Shown one piece after another: positions 29,583 to 39,700 of a stretch of 64,000 nt of DNA (within the stretch, counting starts at the first letter, position 1; every line of letters begins with the position of its first letter). The notes under the pieces are model-generated. The model did no database searches. It was not told the DNA's origin and saw only the letters and a list, made by a program, of their open reading frames with translations. This DNA comes from Rallus limicola (taxonomy: Eukaryota > Chordata > Aves > Gruiformes > Rallidae). The stretch lies in NCBI GenBank assembly GCA_022605955.1, contig JAKCOZ010000005.1, positions 50,407,762 through 50,471,761 of the forward strand, written 5' to 3'. The position numbers and the translations under genes were made by a program.

Positions 29583-32500
29583 CTGAAAGAACAAATGGTA
29601 GTCAGAGGATTAAAAGTAAAATAAATATAAATGCAAGAAAAGATCACATACCAGCTACAAAATATATGGTAAATTTTGCTTTCTATTCACAGAGTCTTCT
29701 TGTTAAGTAAAAAAAATACCTGTAAATGTTAAATATAATTCATAGGAAAATAAATTAAATAGATTATATGACTGTAATATGTGGATTGCTAAAGGTTTAT
29801 GTCCTTTGCAAAACACTAAGAAACATCGATAAATATAGGTAGTTATATGTTTATCTTTTTATTGTCTCTACAAACATGCTTATATATATATTTATTATTT
29901 ATATATATGTATATGAAGAGAATAAGATTTTTTACTTTGATGGAGACCTAGGAGAATATCACAGTTATGGAGATATCCATGATGAAACTGTTTTTTTAAC
30001 AGAAAATTTCATTGACGAGTTTCGAGAAAAATGTTTCTTGATGTTTTACAATTTGGGAAAACACTGAATATAAATATTATAGAAGCTATCTGAGCTTGTT
30101 CTATCAGTGGACACTTAAAAACAAAAAAAGTGCTGACTCCCTAGACAAGAAAGTTTTTCTATTTTAACTCAAGATCATGACTTTATCCAAAATTTCTAGT
30201 CTTTCCCAGGATATTTATAAAGCTGCAAGTAATGTTTAGGGTTTTTTATTCTCATGGATACTCATGTTAGTAAGGTTAAACACATGTCTACGTCTTAAGA
30301 AGACATAAGTGTGTATTTTCTTGTCTGCCTCCATACTGCACATTACTATCCAAGCTTTGTAAAATAATAAAATAACTACCTGGCTTAATCCTTCCTTATT
30401 GTATTTGGCTGCAGATTGAATGTATTCTAGTTCATCTTTCCCAGCAATTTTTCTTTTGAGGCTGAACTGGACTCTGTATGGTTCAGAATATTGAAGAATC
30501 TTGAGTGCATCTTCATATTTGATATTATCGAAAAATATGGTAGCACTTAGAAGCTGATCACCTGCAAGTGGAATCATACATCATTGAATTAGTTTCTGTT
30601 TTCTTGTAGGTTTTTTGTTAATTTTGTTGAATTAATGCCCATTTTTTAAAAAATCACATCCTATTTATTTAAAATAGAAAATGATGGTCACACAGTAGAA
30701 TCACAGAATAGTTAAAGTTGGAAAGGAAATTTGAAGATCATTTAGTCCAAATGCCTGCTCAGGGAAGGGTCAACTACAGCCAATTTCAGGCCTATGTGAA
30801 GTCAGGTTTTAAATATTTCCAAGGATGATGACTCTACAATCTCTCTGGAAAACCTGTTTCAGTGTCTGACCACCCTGACAGTAACAAAGTTTACTGATAT
30901 ATTTTTCAGTATTTAGACTCTGGACTGTTCTTGTGGAAATCATTATTTTTTTGTAATCTTGTAGAAGAGTATTTTGTGAAAGAATCAAAACCAATTTCTT
31001 CAGGAATGTTATGACTTACGATTGTGGGGGTGTTTTAAATTTTATTTATGTATACACTCCTTTCTCTGTATCATCTTTTTCACAGTTCCAGTGAAAATTA
31101 CATATTTTTAATGGTACACACACAAAATCATGTTTCATTATTAAGAACCTGATCTTTGAAATTATTAATATGGAAAGTTCACATATAGTATTGGTTGGTT
31201 TGGGAGCCACTATTTTTATTACCTAAAGAGGTAATAGATTAGGTAGGTATCTATATGCACACACAGCTACATACCTGCTTATATTAAGACATATTAAAAA
31301 AAACACAATAGAAAATCAGACTGTACCTTCTCTCAGACTAAATATTTTTGAAGCAGGAGATTCTTTAAGTACTTTTTTAATAAATATTCCTTCGTTTCCT
31401 CCACCCATCACACTAAAACCACCAGCACCAGCTTCCACTTCTGTTTTCAGGGTCACTTCCATTGTCTCCTAGATATAGAAAGAGATGTGAATTTATAATT
31501 CTTACTAATTTGTATCAAAGTGATCTACATTCTTCTACAACAAAAAAATAGAATCTCAGGTATATTTTCAATGGGTCAAGAAAGGTTACCTAAAATAAAG
31601 AATTGTTCAGTGTGGGCTTAATTCTGTTCTAAATTAGAATGAAGCGCATGTGTTAGGGTTATGCTGGATCACAGCCGTAGGGGAAATAGGTTAAACATTA
31701 AACATATGGAATCTTTCAGGGCTGAAAGACTGTATTTTCTTTGAAGACATTAAGCACCTGAGTCACTGGGCCAGAGAAGTCAGACTAAGAACTAATGCTT
31801 TACTGTAGTCAAACCAGAAATGCTGAGAGAAGTTATGGAAGAACCTCAAATAGGACAAGTAAGTGTTCACGTCTGTGACACAACTAGGCAATTTGTGAAG
31901 TTCCTGATCAAAATAAATCTAAAGCAACTCTTTGGCTATTTGTCCTTCCCTCTGTCCACCCATCCACATCAGGGTGGTGTACTGGACTTTACTGTTTGCA
32001 AACCACACGCCTGAAACAACTGAGTGCTTTTAGACTGACCTGTGGATGACTCTGTTTTGATTTGTCTGTGGAATATTTTTTGTTTTCTTCTTGTAGCTGA
32101 AAAATAATTTGCAATTTTTAGTGTTCAGAGGTCACGCTCTTGTAAAGTACAACAAAATCCCTACATCATTAAAATGTCTGGTTTAGTCTGAGAAGTGAGG
32201 TTGACTTTAGTGGCAACAGAGCAAAATTGGGATTTACAAGTGCAATGGATATGGTGAATGTTTTAACTGTATTATTCCCAGTAGTAAGGTAGAGGCCAAG
32301 ACCTCCTTGCATTGTACCCAAATTTCTATGAAATTAATGCCAGAGACCAACTGCATGAAGATGTTGGGAGAGCTTTTCTTTGTGTTACTAGTATAGCACA
32401 GTTCTCATGCTTTCATGTTTGTGGACATACATTTTTACATTTATTGGACTTCAGTGTGAATTTCAAACTGCTGCCCACTTATGTTAACATGACCATACTA

Positions 32501-33786
32501 GGCAAATCTCTACCTTTGAATAACCAAGAGGTACAGGTAATTTTTAAATACCTATTAGTTAGCTTTGAGCCAGCTAAATATTCTAATAGGCTTGTGATTT
32601 CTTGTGATTTCTGGACACCCCATGCCCTTTAAGGAACAAAAATTAATATTTATTTTTGCCAAGAAATAAGAACATGGCCAACAACATCAGTAACTACAGC
32701 CCTGAATTTGGTGGGGACAGGAAGGCAATATGGGTGCAACAACATCCTGTTACATATGATTCTCAGCTAGTTGCAGGAGCTAAAGCCCCTTAAAGCAATT
32801 TGGTAAAGCCAGGCATGCATGAGAACTCAGTATCTTGCCTTTAAATATTCTTCTTCTATGGAATATTCATAAACTGGAGAGGATCCTTGTGGCCTTGGAC
32901 GGATGTCTTCTACTGCCACTTCATTAACCTGTGGAAAATACATGAGTGGTGGGAAAAGAACATCCACCATTAAATAGTGACTCATTTTTTTTAAGTTTTT
33001 CTACTTAGGCATAGTCTCCTTCTGTGTACAAATCTTTTATTACTAATGGTAAATGTAGAATAACCAGTAACTCTTTCTTTAGGTCAGAAACAAATACAAT
33101 TTTAAGGATGTTCCTTGAGAATACAAGGGACAGCCTCCTGAGAGACAAAACCAGACTGTGGTTGTCTTTGTGAATTGTATGTATCTGTGGGCTGAAAACA
33201 CTAATACATCAATTAGTAATAATTGAAAAGACAATAAAAAGTCTCTGCCCCGCTTTATTTGGACACCTAACCTTTCCACCCTGAGGCTTCAAACTTTATT
33301 GACCTCTATAACCAATCAAACTATGGAAGAGTCCCAGCAGGAATTTCTGCTGACAAACACTTGACATGTTTCCTTCTGGAGTCAACGACAGGGAACCTAA
33401 ACTGGCTAAAGCTTTAAAGAAAAGTTACTGTAATCAACAGCCTTGAAATAGTTTGCTGAGTTTTGGTGTTAAACTTAAACTGGTGAATCATGGCAACGAG
33501 CGAATCACTTTATATAAAAGCATCGTTCTGGCTTTTCGGCTGGCAGGAGAATCCAAGCAGAAAAACAGCATTTTTGATGGTAAAAACAATCACCAGCAAG
33601 ACCCAGTATAAGCAAAATACTTAAGATTCCATTTGAACAAGGTAAGTGCCAAACCCCTACCCTCCCCCCCCAAAAAAAAACCCCAAACATACAACTCTTA
33701 AAAACTCACAGAATCTTCGTCCTCTGCATCTGCATCCGCATCAGCATCTCCCGGAGGCTCAGCCGGTCTCAGCTGTCGTCCAGAAC
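6549..33786 (-). CDS. AHNAK2: AHNAK2, giant PDZ scaffold protein (whole locus, 5' partial)
   Basis: This entry spans six exons listed separately below; joined, they give at least 7,859 residues. What is seen: an acidic linker, a conserved segment containing [13 protein letters not shown], a PDZ domain, a basic segment with [10 protein letters not shown] followed by [12 protein letters not shown] and SPTSTDTE, a giant repeat domain rich in KFKMPKF-type motifs, and a tail with [20 protein letters not shown] and SARTELIL. As I recall them, the same landmarks occur in the same order in mammalian AHNAK2, and AHNAK and PRX lack several of them. Mammalian AHNAK2 is about 5,800 residues in seven exons, so one exon (the first) is probably missing here. 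Family knowledge: AHNAK-family proteins are cytoplasmic or membrane-associated scaffolds, and AHNAK2 is associated with costameres and Z-bands in muscle. The PDZ domains of PRX and AHNAK2 are reported to form intertwined dimers. The start codon was not located, so the 5' end is open. Confidence 0.93.
8040..11924 (-). repeat. Old, diverged copies of the AHNAK2 repeat unit
   Basis: The array motifs recur here in degenerate form with AT-rich codons. KPKFGIS-type motifs lie near 11.51, 10.47, 9.40 and 8.07 kb. [13 protein letters not shown] motifs lie near 11.15, 10.10 and 9.02 kb, with a degraded WEWSTTKG version near 8.30 kb. Spacing is about 1.04-1.09 kb between the first three copies, which matches the 1,098-bp array unit, and longer for the last. 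These are therefore ancestral copies that escaped the recent homogenisation. The protein is continuous and in frame with the array. Confidence 0.85.
25741..25800 (-). repeat. Extra 54-bp (18-aa) module inside array unit
   Basis: This unit contains three rather than two copies of the 18-residue module [18 protein letters not shown], lengthening it from 1,098 to 1,152 bp. The insertion keeps the frame. The copies of the module are identical or nearly so at DNA level. Edges are approximate because a tandem duplication has no unique boundary. Confidence 0.93.
26890..26950 (-). repeat. Extra 54-bp (18-aa) module inside the neighbouring array unit
   Basis: The same additional 18-residue module is found exactly one (long) unit away from the copy near 25.77 kb. 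Two adjacent units sharing it suggests a single small duplication later copied with the whole unit, or by gene conversion. The outermost unit, next to 28.1 kb, lacks it. Confidence 0.93.
28125..29582 (-). other. Unique amino-side segment of the giant AHNAK2 exon
   Basis: About 486 codons without the 366-residue unit. It starts with the conserved [11 protein letters not shown] and SPTSTDTE patches and continues with Lys/Thr/Glu-rich, probably disordered sequence. Next to the array a diverged [14 protein letters not shown] motif (near 28.22 kb) and an [10 protein letters not shown] motif (near 28.6 kb) look like old repeat remnants. Codon use is AT-rich, unlike the adjoining array. Confidence 0.85.
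29583..30379 (-). other. AHNAK2 last intron
   Basis: A 797-bp GT-AG intron, phase 0, from gtagtt to ttctttcag. Very AT-rich, with a (TA)-rich tract at about 29881-29914. No repeat or RNA gene recognised. Confidence 0.88.
29881..29914. repeat. TA-rich simple repeat
   Basis: Runs of tatatatata and atatatatgtatat in the last AHNAK2 intron. Low complexity. Confidence 0.8.
30380..30561 (-). CDS. AHNAK2: AHNAK2 coding exon: second half of PDZ domain
   Basis: The exon is 182 nt: two bases completing the split glycine codon, then 60 codons, leaving in phase 0. The acceptor is ccacttgcag|GTGATCA and the donor AGCCAG|gtagtt. It encodes [20 protein letters not shown] then [17 protein letters not shown], the carboxyl half of a PDZ domain (the DQLLS strand, the alpha helix YEDALKIL and the final strand YRVQFSLKR). 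After this comes a charged linker ending KEGLSQ that continues straight into the giant exon. The [14 protein letters not shown] stretch is nearly invariant in PRX/AHNAK2 proteins as I remember them. Confidence 0.95.
30562..31326 (-). other. AHNAK2 intron splitting the PDZ domain
   Basis: A 765-bp GT-AG intron, phase 1, splitting a glycine codon inside the PDZ domain. It contains a CR1 copy in the same orientation as the gene. The remainder is AT-rich and featureless. Confidence 0.88.
30697..30990 (-). mobile_element. CR1 LINE 3' end within AHNAK2 intron
   Basis: On the plus strand it begins agaatcacagaatag and reads on through aagttggaaaggaaa, which is the reverse complement of the CR1 3' terminus (ending tattctgtgattct). 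Toward higher coordinates the motif around gacactgaaacaggt corresponds to the end of the CR1 ORF2/3' UTR. It is 5' truncated, as is usual, and shares the orientation of the gene. The higher-coordinate edge is uncertain. Confidence 0.88.
31327..31468 (-). CDS. AHNAK2: AHNAK2 coding exon: first half of PDZ domain
   Basis: The exon is 142 nt: 47 codons plus one base (phase 1 exit). The acceptor is tatatctag|GAGACAA and the donor GAGAAG|gtacag. It encodes [20 protein letters not shown] followed by [24 protein letters not shown]. This is the PDZ amino-terminal half: a glycine-rich carboxylate-binding-loop region (GGFSV in place of the classical GLGF), the GIFIKKV strand and the SPA helix start. 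It is closest to the PRX/AHNAK2 type of PDZ domain. It joins the following exon through the split glycine of EGDQLL. Confidence 0.93.
31469..32039 (-). other. AHNAK2 intron before PDZ exon
   Basis: A 571-bp GT-AG intron, phase 0. No repeats or other structure recognised. Confidence 0.78.
32040..32096 (-). CDS. AHNAK2: AHNAK2 coding exon: Lys/Gln-rich spacer
   Basis: A 57-nt exon of 19 codons, phase 0 at both ends, encoding [19 protein letters not shown]. The acceptor is ttatttttcag|CTACAAG and the donor CCACAG|gtcagt. It lies between exons whose frames it joins exactly. It has no recognised domain. It is hydrophilic and probably a flexible spacer before the PDZ domain. The small size and weak sequence conservation make this the least certain exon, but both splice sites and the frame agree. 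Confidence 0.78.
32097..32838 (-). other. AHNAK2 GC-AG intron
   Basis: A 742-bp intron, phase 0, with the non-canonical GC donor described separately. I see nothing else in it. Confidence 0.75.
32833..32838 (-). promoter_or_regulatory. GC donor splice site of a GC-AG intron
   Basis: Exon end AAAG followed by gcaaga. The extended match to the GC-donor consensus (AG|GCAAG) is strong, as expected for functional GC-AG introns, which need good base pairing with U1. The intron ends at the acceptor ttatttttcag before 32096. Without it the frame would run into TGA within a few codons. Confidence 0.75.
32839..32928 (-). CDS. AHNAK2: AHNAK2 coding exon: conserved [13 protein letters not shown] segment
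   Basis: The exon is 90 nt, 30 codons, phase 0 at both ends. The acceptor is ttttccacag|GTTAATG. The donor is TTTAAAG|gcaaga, a GC donor with otherwise strong consensus. Reading on through the intron in frame meets TGA three codons later, and no GT donor fits, so the GC donor is the best explanation. The encoded segment contains [15 protein letters not shown], which I recognise as a very conserved patch just before the PDZ domain of AHNAK2. Confidence 0.88.
32929..33709 (-). other. AHNAK2 intron after acidic exon
   Basis: A 781-bp GT-AG intron, phase 0. Near its donor side it carries a short tract of about nine C followed by nine A (33664-33680 on the plus strand). Otherwise featureless. Confidence 0.8.
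33664..33680. repeat. Homopolymer junction C(n)A(n)
   Basis: A run of C immediately followed by a run of nine A, 30 nt into the intron from the donor of the acidic exon. Likely length-unstable. Confidence 0.85.
33710..33786 (-). CDS. AHNAK2: AHNAK2 coding exon (probably exon 2): acidic linker
   Basis: The exon is 77 nt: two bases finishing a codon, then 25 codons beginning [13 protein letters not shown] and ending in an Asp/Glu/Ala-rich run. The acceptor reads gctttcag|GTTCTGG and the donor GATTCT|gtgagt, both good matches to consensus. It joins the next exon in phase 0. The SGRQL start resembles the region about 20 residues from the start of mammalian AHNAK2, as I recall it, so only a short first coding exon should be missing. 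The exon enters in phase 1, which excludes it as the initiating exon. Confidence 0.85.
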
Positions 33787-36700
33787 CTGAAAGCATCAAG
33801 CAAGTTGTTGGGGGTCTGTGGGAGCCATTTCGAGCACAAAGCAATTAACTTGCAAGCTGAGGCCCTCCAAAGCAGCACACCTGGGGATGTGCTGGGTTGG
33901 CTGCAGAAAGCCCTGCCCAGAAATACTCATATTCAGAAACGTAGAGGCTTTTATGAAGAAAAAAAAAATTCCCCAGATGGGAGAAGATGTAGAACTAGAA
34001 CTTGGTCAGATTTTTAATTTTTTTTTATTACCAAGGGAGTCTCGAGGTGTGTATTGGGCAGAATTGTCAGAGTTTTGGCAGCAGTGTGGCTGTGGGGTGG
34101 TGTCTGTGAGAGATGTCACGGACCTCCCTGTGCCAGATGCAGCCACTTGCAGCCAGCTCTGCCTGCAATATGGAACCGATTGGAGGACTTTCTGGCACCT
34201 CTGTAAACACATGTTTAAGAAAGGGTGGTAAATGTCGAGAAAAAGAGACAACACCACTAGAGGAGGAGACAGAGAAAACGCCAGAGCAGGAGGAGAGAAT
34301 AGAGACAGAACAGCAGCAGAAATGCTGCAGCAAAATAGGATCTTGAGAAGGGGCTGGAGGAAGAAAAGCTGCCTGAGCAAGGGCAGAGAGGAGGAGGCTT
34401 GACTGATGGATGATGGTGAGGAATCTACCCTGGGGGAGTATGAAACAAGGAGTGGAAAAAGAAAAGCAGCCATTATCTGCTGACTGCTGTCTGCTTCAGC
34501 AGCCCTCACCTCTCTGAAAGGACCGAGTAGAATCCACAGTGACAGGATTGGAGACCAGAAAGAAGAGAGAAAAGGTGTGTGTAAACGGAAGCTCAGTCAC
34601 TTTTACCTAACTGGTTTTATTTTATCAGTAATTAAAAGTTCATTAGCTGGCAATACTTCAAATCAGTTGAAGTTCCTGAACCTCTTTCTTGCTTTTAAAA
34701 GTATTGAGGGAAGAGAGAGATGTGATGAAGGAGGTGGGTTCTTTGAAAGTGTGACTGTTGAAATGCATTAAATTGGAATGAAATCTTTTTCAGAGATCCA
34801 GGCTTAGCCAGCAGAGGTCCCTGTGTCTGAACTGTATATTCCCTGATGCATAGGCTACTCTAATACATGCACAAGTCCTTGTCCTGGTAAATATGTCTCT
34901 TTCCTGTCTCCACAGTCCATTTTTTTTCCCAAGCCATTGGGCTGTCTAGCTCTCACATCATCCAATACTGCAACTGCCATTAGTATAGTTTCACTTCTCC
35001 TAACCAGATCCTCTGGCTTAAAAATATCCTCAAACACTAAAGAGGACAACTGCAAGCAGAAGTGTGCAACTCATTCATTGTCTATGTTAAATGAAGAATC
35101 CTTGGGCTGGAACACAAAATTTCTGGATCTGGATGTCACATACTGTGTGTGCACATGTGCATTATTTAGTACAGACAAAGTTTTGGAAGAGTGATGCCAT
35201 GTGATCAGTGATGGATCACTCTGTTAAGGTGAATGGTAATAGTGTGCTTCCAGTGGGAACATCCTGTCTCAGTCTGTGGGCCAAGTTTCCAAACTTGATA
35301 GAACAGAGGGCATCCTCATTAGCCATATGTACATCATCTTAATCAATTCTCCTGTGGTATTTTATCTCCAGAGAAGTAGGATCAATTCAGAACATATCAG
35401 GGCTTCCAGATCATGCCTCCTTTACCCTTTGCAGGACTAGGCCTGATGCCTATGATGGACAATTCTAGGAAAAGGTCTTAATGCAGACACTAATTCAGAT
35501 TAAAGACATGCAGAAGCTGGTTTTATTTTTTCAAATGCTCTAGCATTGGCAATTTTCAGAAGCACAGGAAAAATAACTTTGTTTAAAAATTCAGATGTGT
35601 ATTTCTGAACCTGATTTTAGGCATTTCTGCTTGAAAATTCTGGAATACATTCATGAAGCTCTTTACCACATGTATTTTAATAAGCATCATATGTGGTAAA
35701 GATCTGCAGGCCTGAGGCTTGATTGTTTAGCTTTCTTAGTGCTTCTAACGATTCAGGTGACAACAGCAAGTTTTATGTCTGTTACTAAAATTCCGAGAAA
35801 TAGTAAGAACTTAGCCTTGTGGCATTGCTGTATTTTTCACTTGGGAGAATCCCACCCACAAGCCCTGCACTCCAATGAAATGACTTAACAAAATGTAGCT
35901 TGGATTGCTAGAGAAGTTATTTTTCAGTGCAGCACTTCAGGGCTAAGTAAAGCATTGATCTTCGGTGGCTGCCAATAATTTTGCTACTGGAAAAGAAAAT
36001 TAATTATCTGGGAGAACTCTTGGCCAAGCATTGGGCCAAGTGATTGCTTAACTTGTCTTTGCTAGAGGGGCTGCAGATCAAGGTTTGCAAAAACATCACC
36101 AGAAAAATCTCCTGCTGCTAAGAGGAAAATCTGTCTGAAAAAAGATCTCTTTCACCCACTTTGTGATGGTCAGGAAGGGGTAAAATCCTCCCTTGAAAGC
36201 CTTTAGTAAACTTTTGCCTCTCCTAAATAGATATAGTAGGACTCTTTCCTACAAAATGAGGCAACAGACTACTGTCCCCAGGGCTAATAGGGATGTGGCT
36301 GAGATCTCATGGAGGGACATCACCTCCAGAAATTACCTTCCCTCCCAACGCTTCACTCTGAGGCTTTTCCATCTACCCTGATTTCCCCAAACTCTGCTTA
36401 ATCTGTGCCTCTACCATTACTAACCCATAGCATGAAAGACTTCTTGGGCCCCTGATTCATATATATTGTAGACTAAGATTTACTTCTGATTTTTTTCCAA
36501 TTCAGAATACATTAAAAACAAAACCATAAAAGAGGGGAATTATAGTACATTGACGAATTCCTTTTTCAGCAAAGCCTTCTTTCTGTGTATAAAAGACTGT
36601 GCCAATAAACTATGATTTATATGCATGTCATTCTCATGCCCCAAATAGTAGCAATGCCAACATTTTATAGGTTTTAACTTTTTTTATAAACTCTGGACAA

Positions 36701-39700
36701 TCAATCCTTTGTTCCAATTGCTTTCATAAACAAGATGGAATTTACATCAGTGACTAATTCTAGTAGTCACTGAACTGACTTCAGAACAAGGGAATTTTCT
36801 GAAAGTAGGCAGTAGGAGTTATATAGACTGGAACATTTTCATACCATATGACTGAAAATTCTGTTTTCTTTTTTAAATGCAATTAAAAAAGTGTTTTATT
36901 TTTAAACTAGTAACTCAGCTGGAGTGTTTTGGGTAAAACTGCAAAAACATTAAACTAGGGTGGTTTTTTTTGCATTCACATCCAGTGGGTAACAGTCTCC
37001 AAAATCACTTTTGAGACATTATGCTAAATTTAAAGTGTGACAGTCTCATCAAATTCTGATCAATTGGGCTTTAATATATAAACTGAAGAAAACCTAGTTT
37101 AAATTGGGACACCGGTATATTAATTTACCATAATCTGTATGCTTTACAACCAAATTAACAATAGAACAGGACATGAAAATACTTGATATATTATTAAAAA
37201 AAACCCAAACAAATCCTTTGTTGATTATCCTAGCACCCCTGCTTAGAAATTATAACCCTTTCCCTGCGATTTTAAGATTTGGGCTTTCTGTCTTTGAAGA
37301 TTTTATGCTAAATTCATGACCATGTAGGAATGTAGTGATTTAAACAAATCTCCTTTTATTTCTAAGAGTATAATTTCTCCTTGCATCAACTTCTTTGGCC
37401 TTATCTTTCAATCTAAAAATGGCTTTGGGGTTTTTTGGGAGGAAGGGTGAGGGGTTTTTTGTTCTGTTTTTTTTTTTACGAAAGAACTAAAATTAAGACA
37501 TTGTGGTGTTTGCCCAGGGATTTTAATGTAGAAGAGTTTAAAATGACATGAGTAGCAATGGTTGTAATGCATGTGTTTTTGACAAAGGTGCAGGTTAAAC
37601 ATTCCCCATTCTCAGGAAATGTCCCCACAAGGAGAAGAGGTTCCTTCTTGCCATGCACTCACTGTCATGAATTATCTAATTTCACTTCTGGTTTCTCTTA
37701 ACAGATAGAAACCTGAGCTGTGGTAAACACCAGCCCAGAGCTGAAAACGTGTATGCTCTGCTCACTCATTTATTGTTTGTTAATACACAGACACCACAAC
37801 CTGTCTTCTTTACTAGGATTTTGGCGTTTCTTAGCTACAGTTTCTTAGCTATGAAAAGAAACAATCCTGTTTCTGCAGTACTATGGAAATAAATGGCTTT
37901 GAGACTACAGCCAGATAGACGATTCACCTAAGCAAGACTAGGACATCTTTAGATCAGGTCTCTTCTGAAAATGCAAAGCACACTCTGGGCACATAACCTC
38001 ATTTGTATTATTAATAATGAGAAGGAGGAGTGAGTAATTGCAAGACAAACAACAACAATAATAATCCAATATCCTTGGCACTGTGTTTGACCCAGCAAAG
38101 AAGCCATGCATGTAGGTCAGCTGTTTTCACAGTACTCCCTCATGTGGCTGTGTCTCACTATAAAAAAGGTTGTTCATGGCTGCTGTCATGGACAGCTTCA
38201 GATGGGTCCTGTATCAGGCCCTGCTTCCTGCAGCCACCCATCCTGTCTCTCCCTGTGCCCTCAGGCACCCTGTCATGGGCCTGTTACCTCTCTTGCACGC
38301 ACCGCTAGTCACTGCTAATGCACTGCTCCAGAATTCCTCCTATATTTTTAAACAACACTCCTTTATCAAAATGCCTGATTTTGTCCCTGCACAGCTTGTT
38401 GTCCCTCTCTTGTAGTGTATCGCAATTACTGGGATTCCTCTTCTTCCCTCAGAGCTCTCACAGCTGCCTGAGCAGTGGTGCTGCAAAGCCCCGCAGCCCC
38501 TTTGGACTGACTCCTTACATTTGATATAAGGAATATTTAGAATAGTTAGAATATTTAAAATCCTAGGTCCCAGTTCAGAAAAGCACTTGATAACAGGAAT
38601 GCTATGCACATGCTTGGCATTCATCTTGGCCTCTCAAGAGCAATTTTTCAGATAGGTAAGTTCACCTGACTTTAGTTTACTATGAAAAAATTTTCACTTC
38701 AAGGTTATGGCAAAAAATCCAAACATTTTACTTTTTCTCTAGCACCTTCAAGTGCTTCAGTTTCCATGCCTACTCCTTTTGTATACCCATCTCAAGTCAC
38801 TGTCTCTACTATTTTGATGAGTCATTAAATTAATGCACCTTGCAAAGCGTTCTTTGGGTTTCCCTGGATATCCCACAATGCTAGAGAGTGATGAATAAAT
38901 GTCAATCATCCAGCTAATTAAAATGTCACTTCAGTTAGGCAGTGTCATCAAACATACAAGCTACTGCATTCTTGCTTTGGCAGTTTCCTTAAAACTCCTA
39001 TGACTGAAAAATGGCTTAAATATTTTTTAAAGGTCTGCAGAGACAACATTACAATGACAGCAAATGGACCACCTCTTCCATCTCAGCTACCATTTTCTGG
39101 ACACAAACATGAATTTTTGACACTGAAAAGAACTATTCTCACCACTTTCCAAAGTCAGCTGTGCTAAAGATCTCTGAACCCACAAGCAGACCTTTGTTTT
39201 CTGCTAACTGCATCAATTGGCTTAACAAGATGGGATTTGCCGATCCCTACGATAAACATGCTGTGCAAATGATATGTACAAGCTCAAAAATAATTGCTCA
39301 GTATTAGCAGCAGCCAGAAATGTTTCACTATTTTTCTTTGTTCCCCCCACAGTTTTTTCTTCAGCTCATGTTACAACTGGAAGCAGTCACCTAAAGCTAC
39401 ATTAAAGGGGACTAAAAGCCTGGAGATTCTGTAATGCTTCAAGGTCTATTATTAAAAAAGGAACAAACCATAGCAGATTTGCTGTCCAGACCTGCTGCCT
39501 GGAGGCTCCATGCAAACAGTATCTGCTCTAACACTGCACCTTGGCTTCCGCTGTGAGTATCTTTAAGTTTAAATGTCGTGGTTAAATGTAAAGACCATGA
39601 ACTAAAACATCTAGGAAGGAGCACAAGGTGTAGCAGGGCCGCTGAGTGTGGGGGGCTTGGCTGTGACAGTTCAGAGCTATCATCCCCACCACCCAAACCC

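Noticed and set aside
29583..29594. Start of translation at the beginning of the long open frame
   Set aside because: The codon there is TTG, not ATG, and lies within the polypyrimidine tract of the splice acceptor. The frame joins exactly to the PDZ exon upstream.
34006..34509. 167-codon minus-strand frame just upstream of the acidic exon
   Set aside because: Low-complexity Ser/Leu/Pro translation of a purine-rich tract. It does not splice in phase into the AHNAK2 exon.
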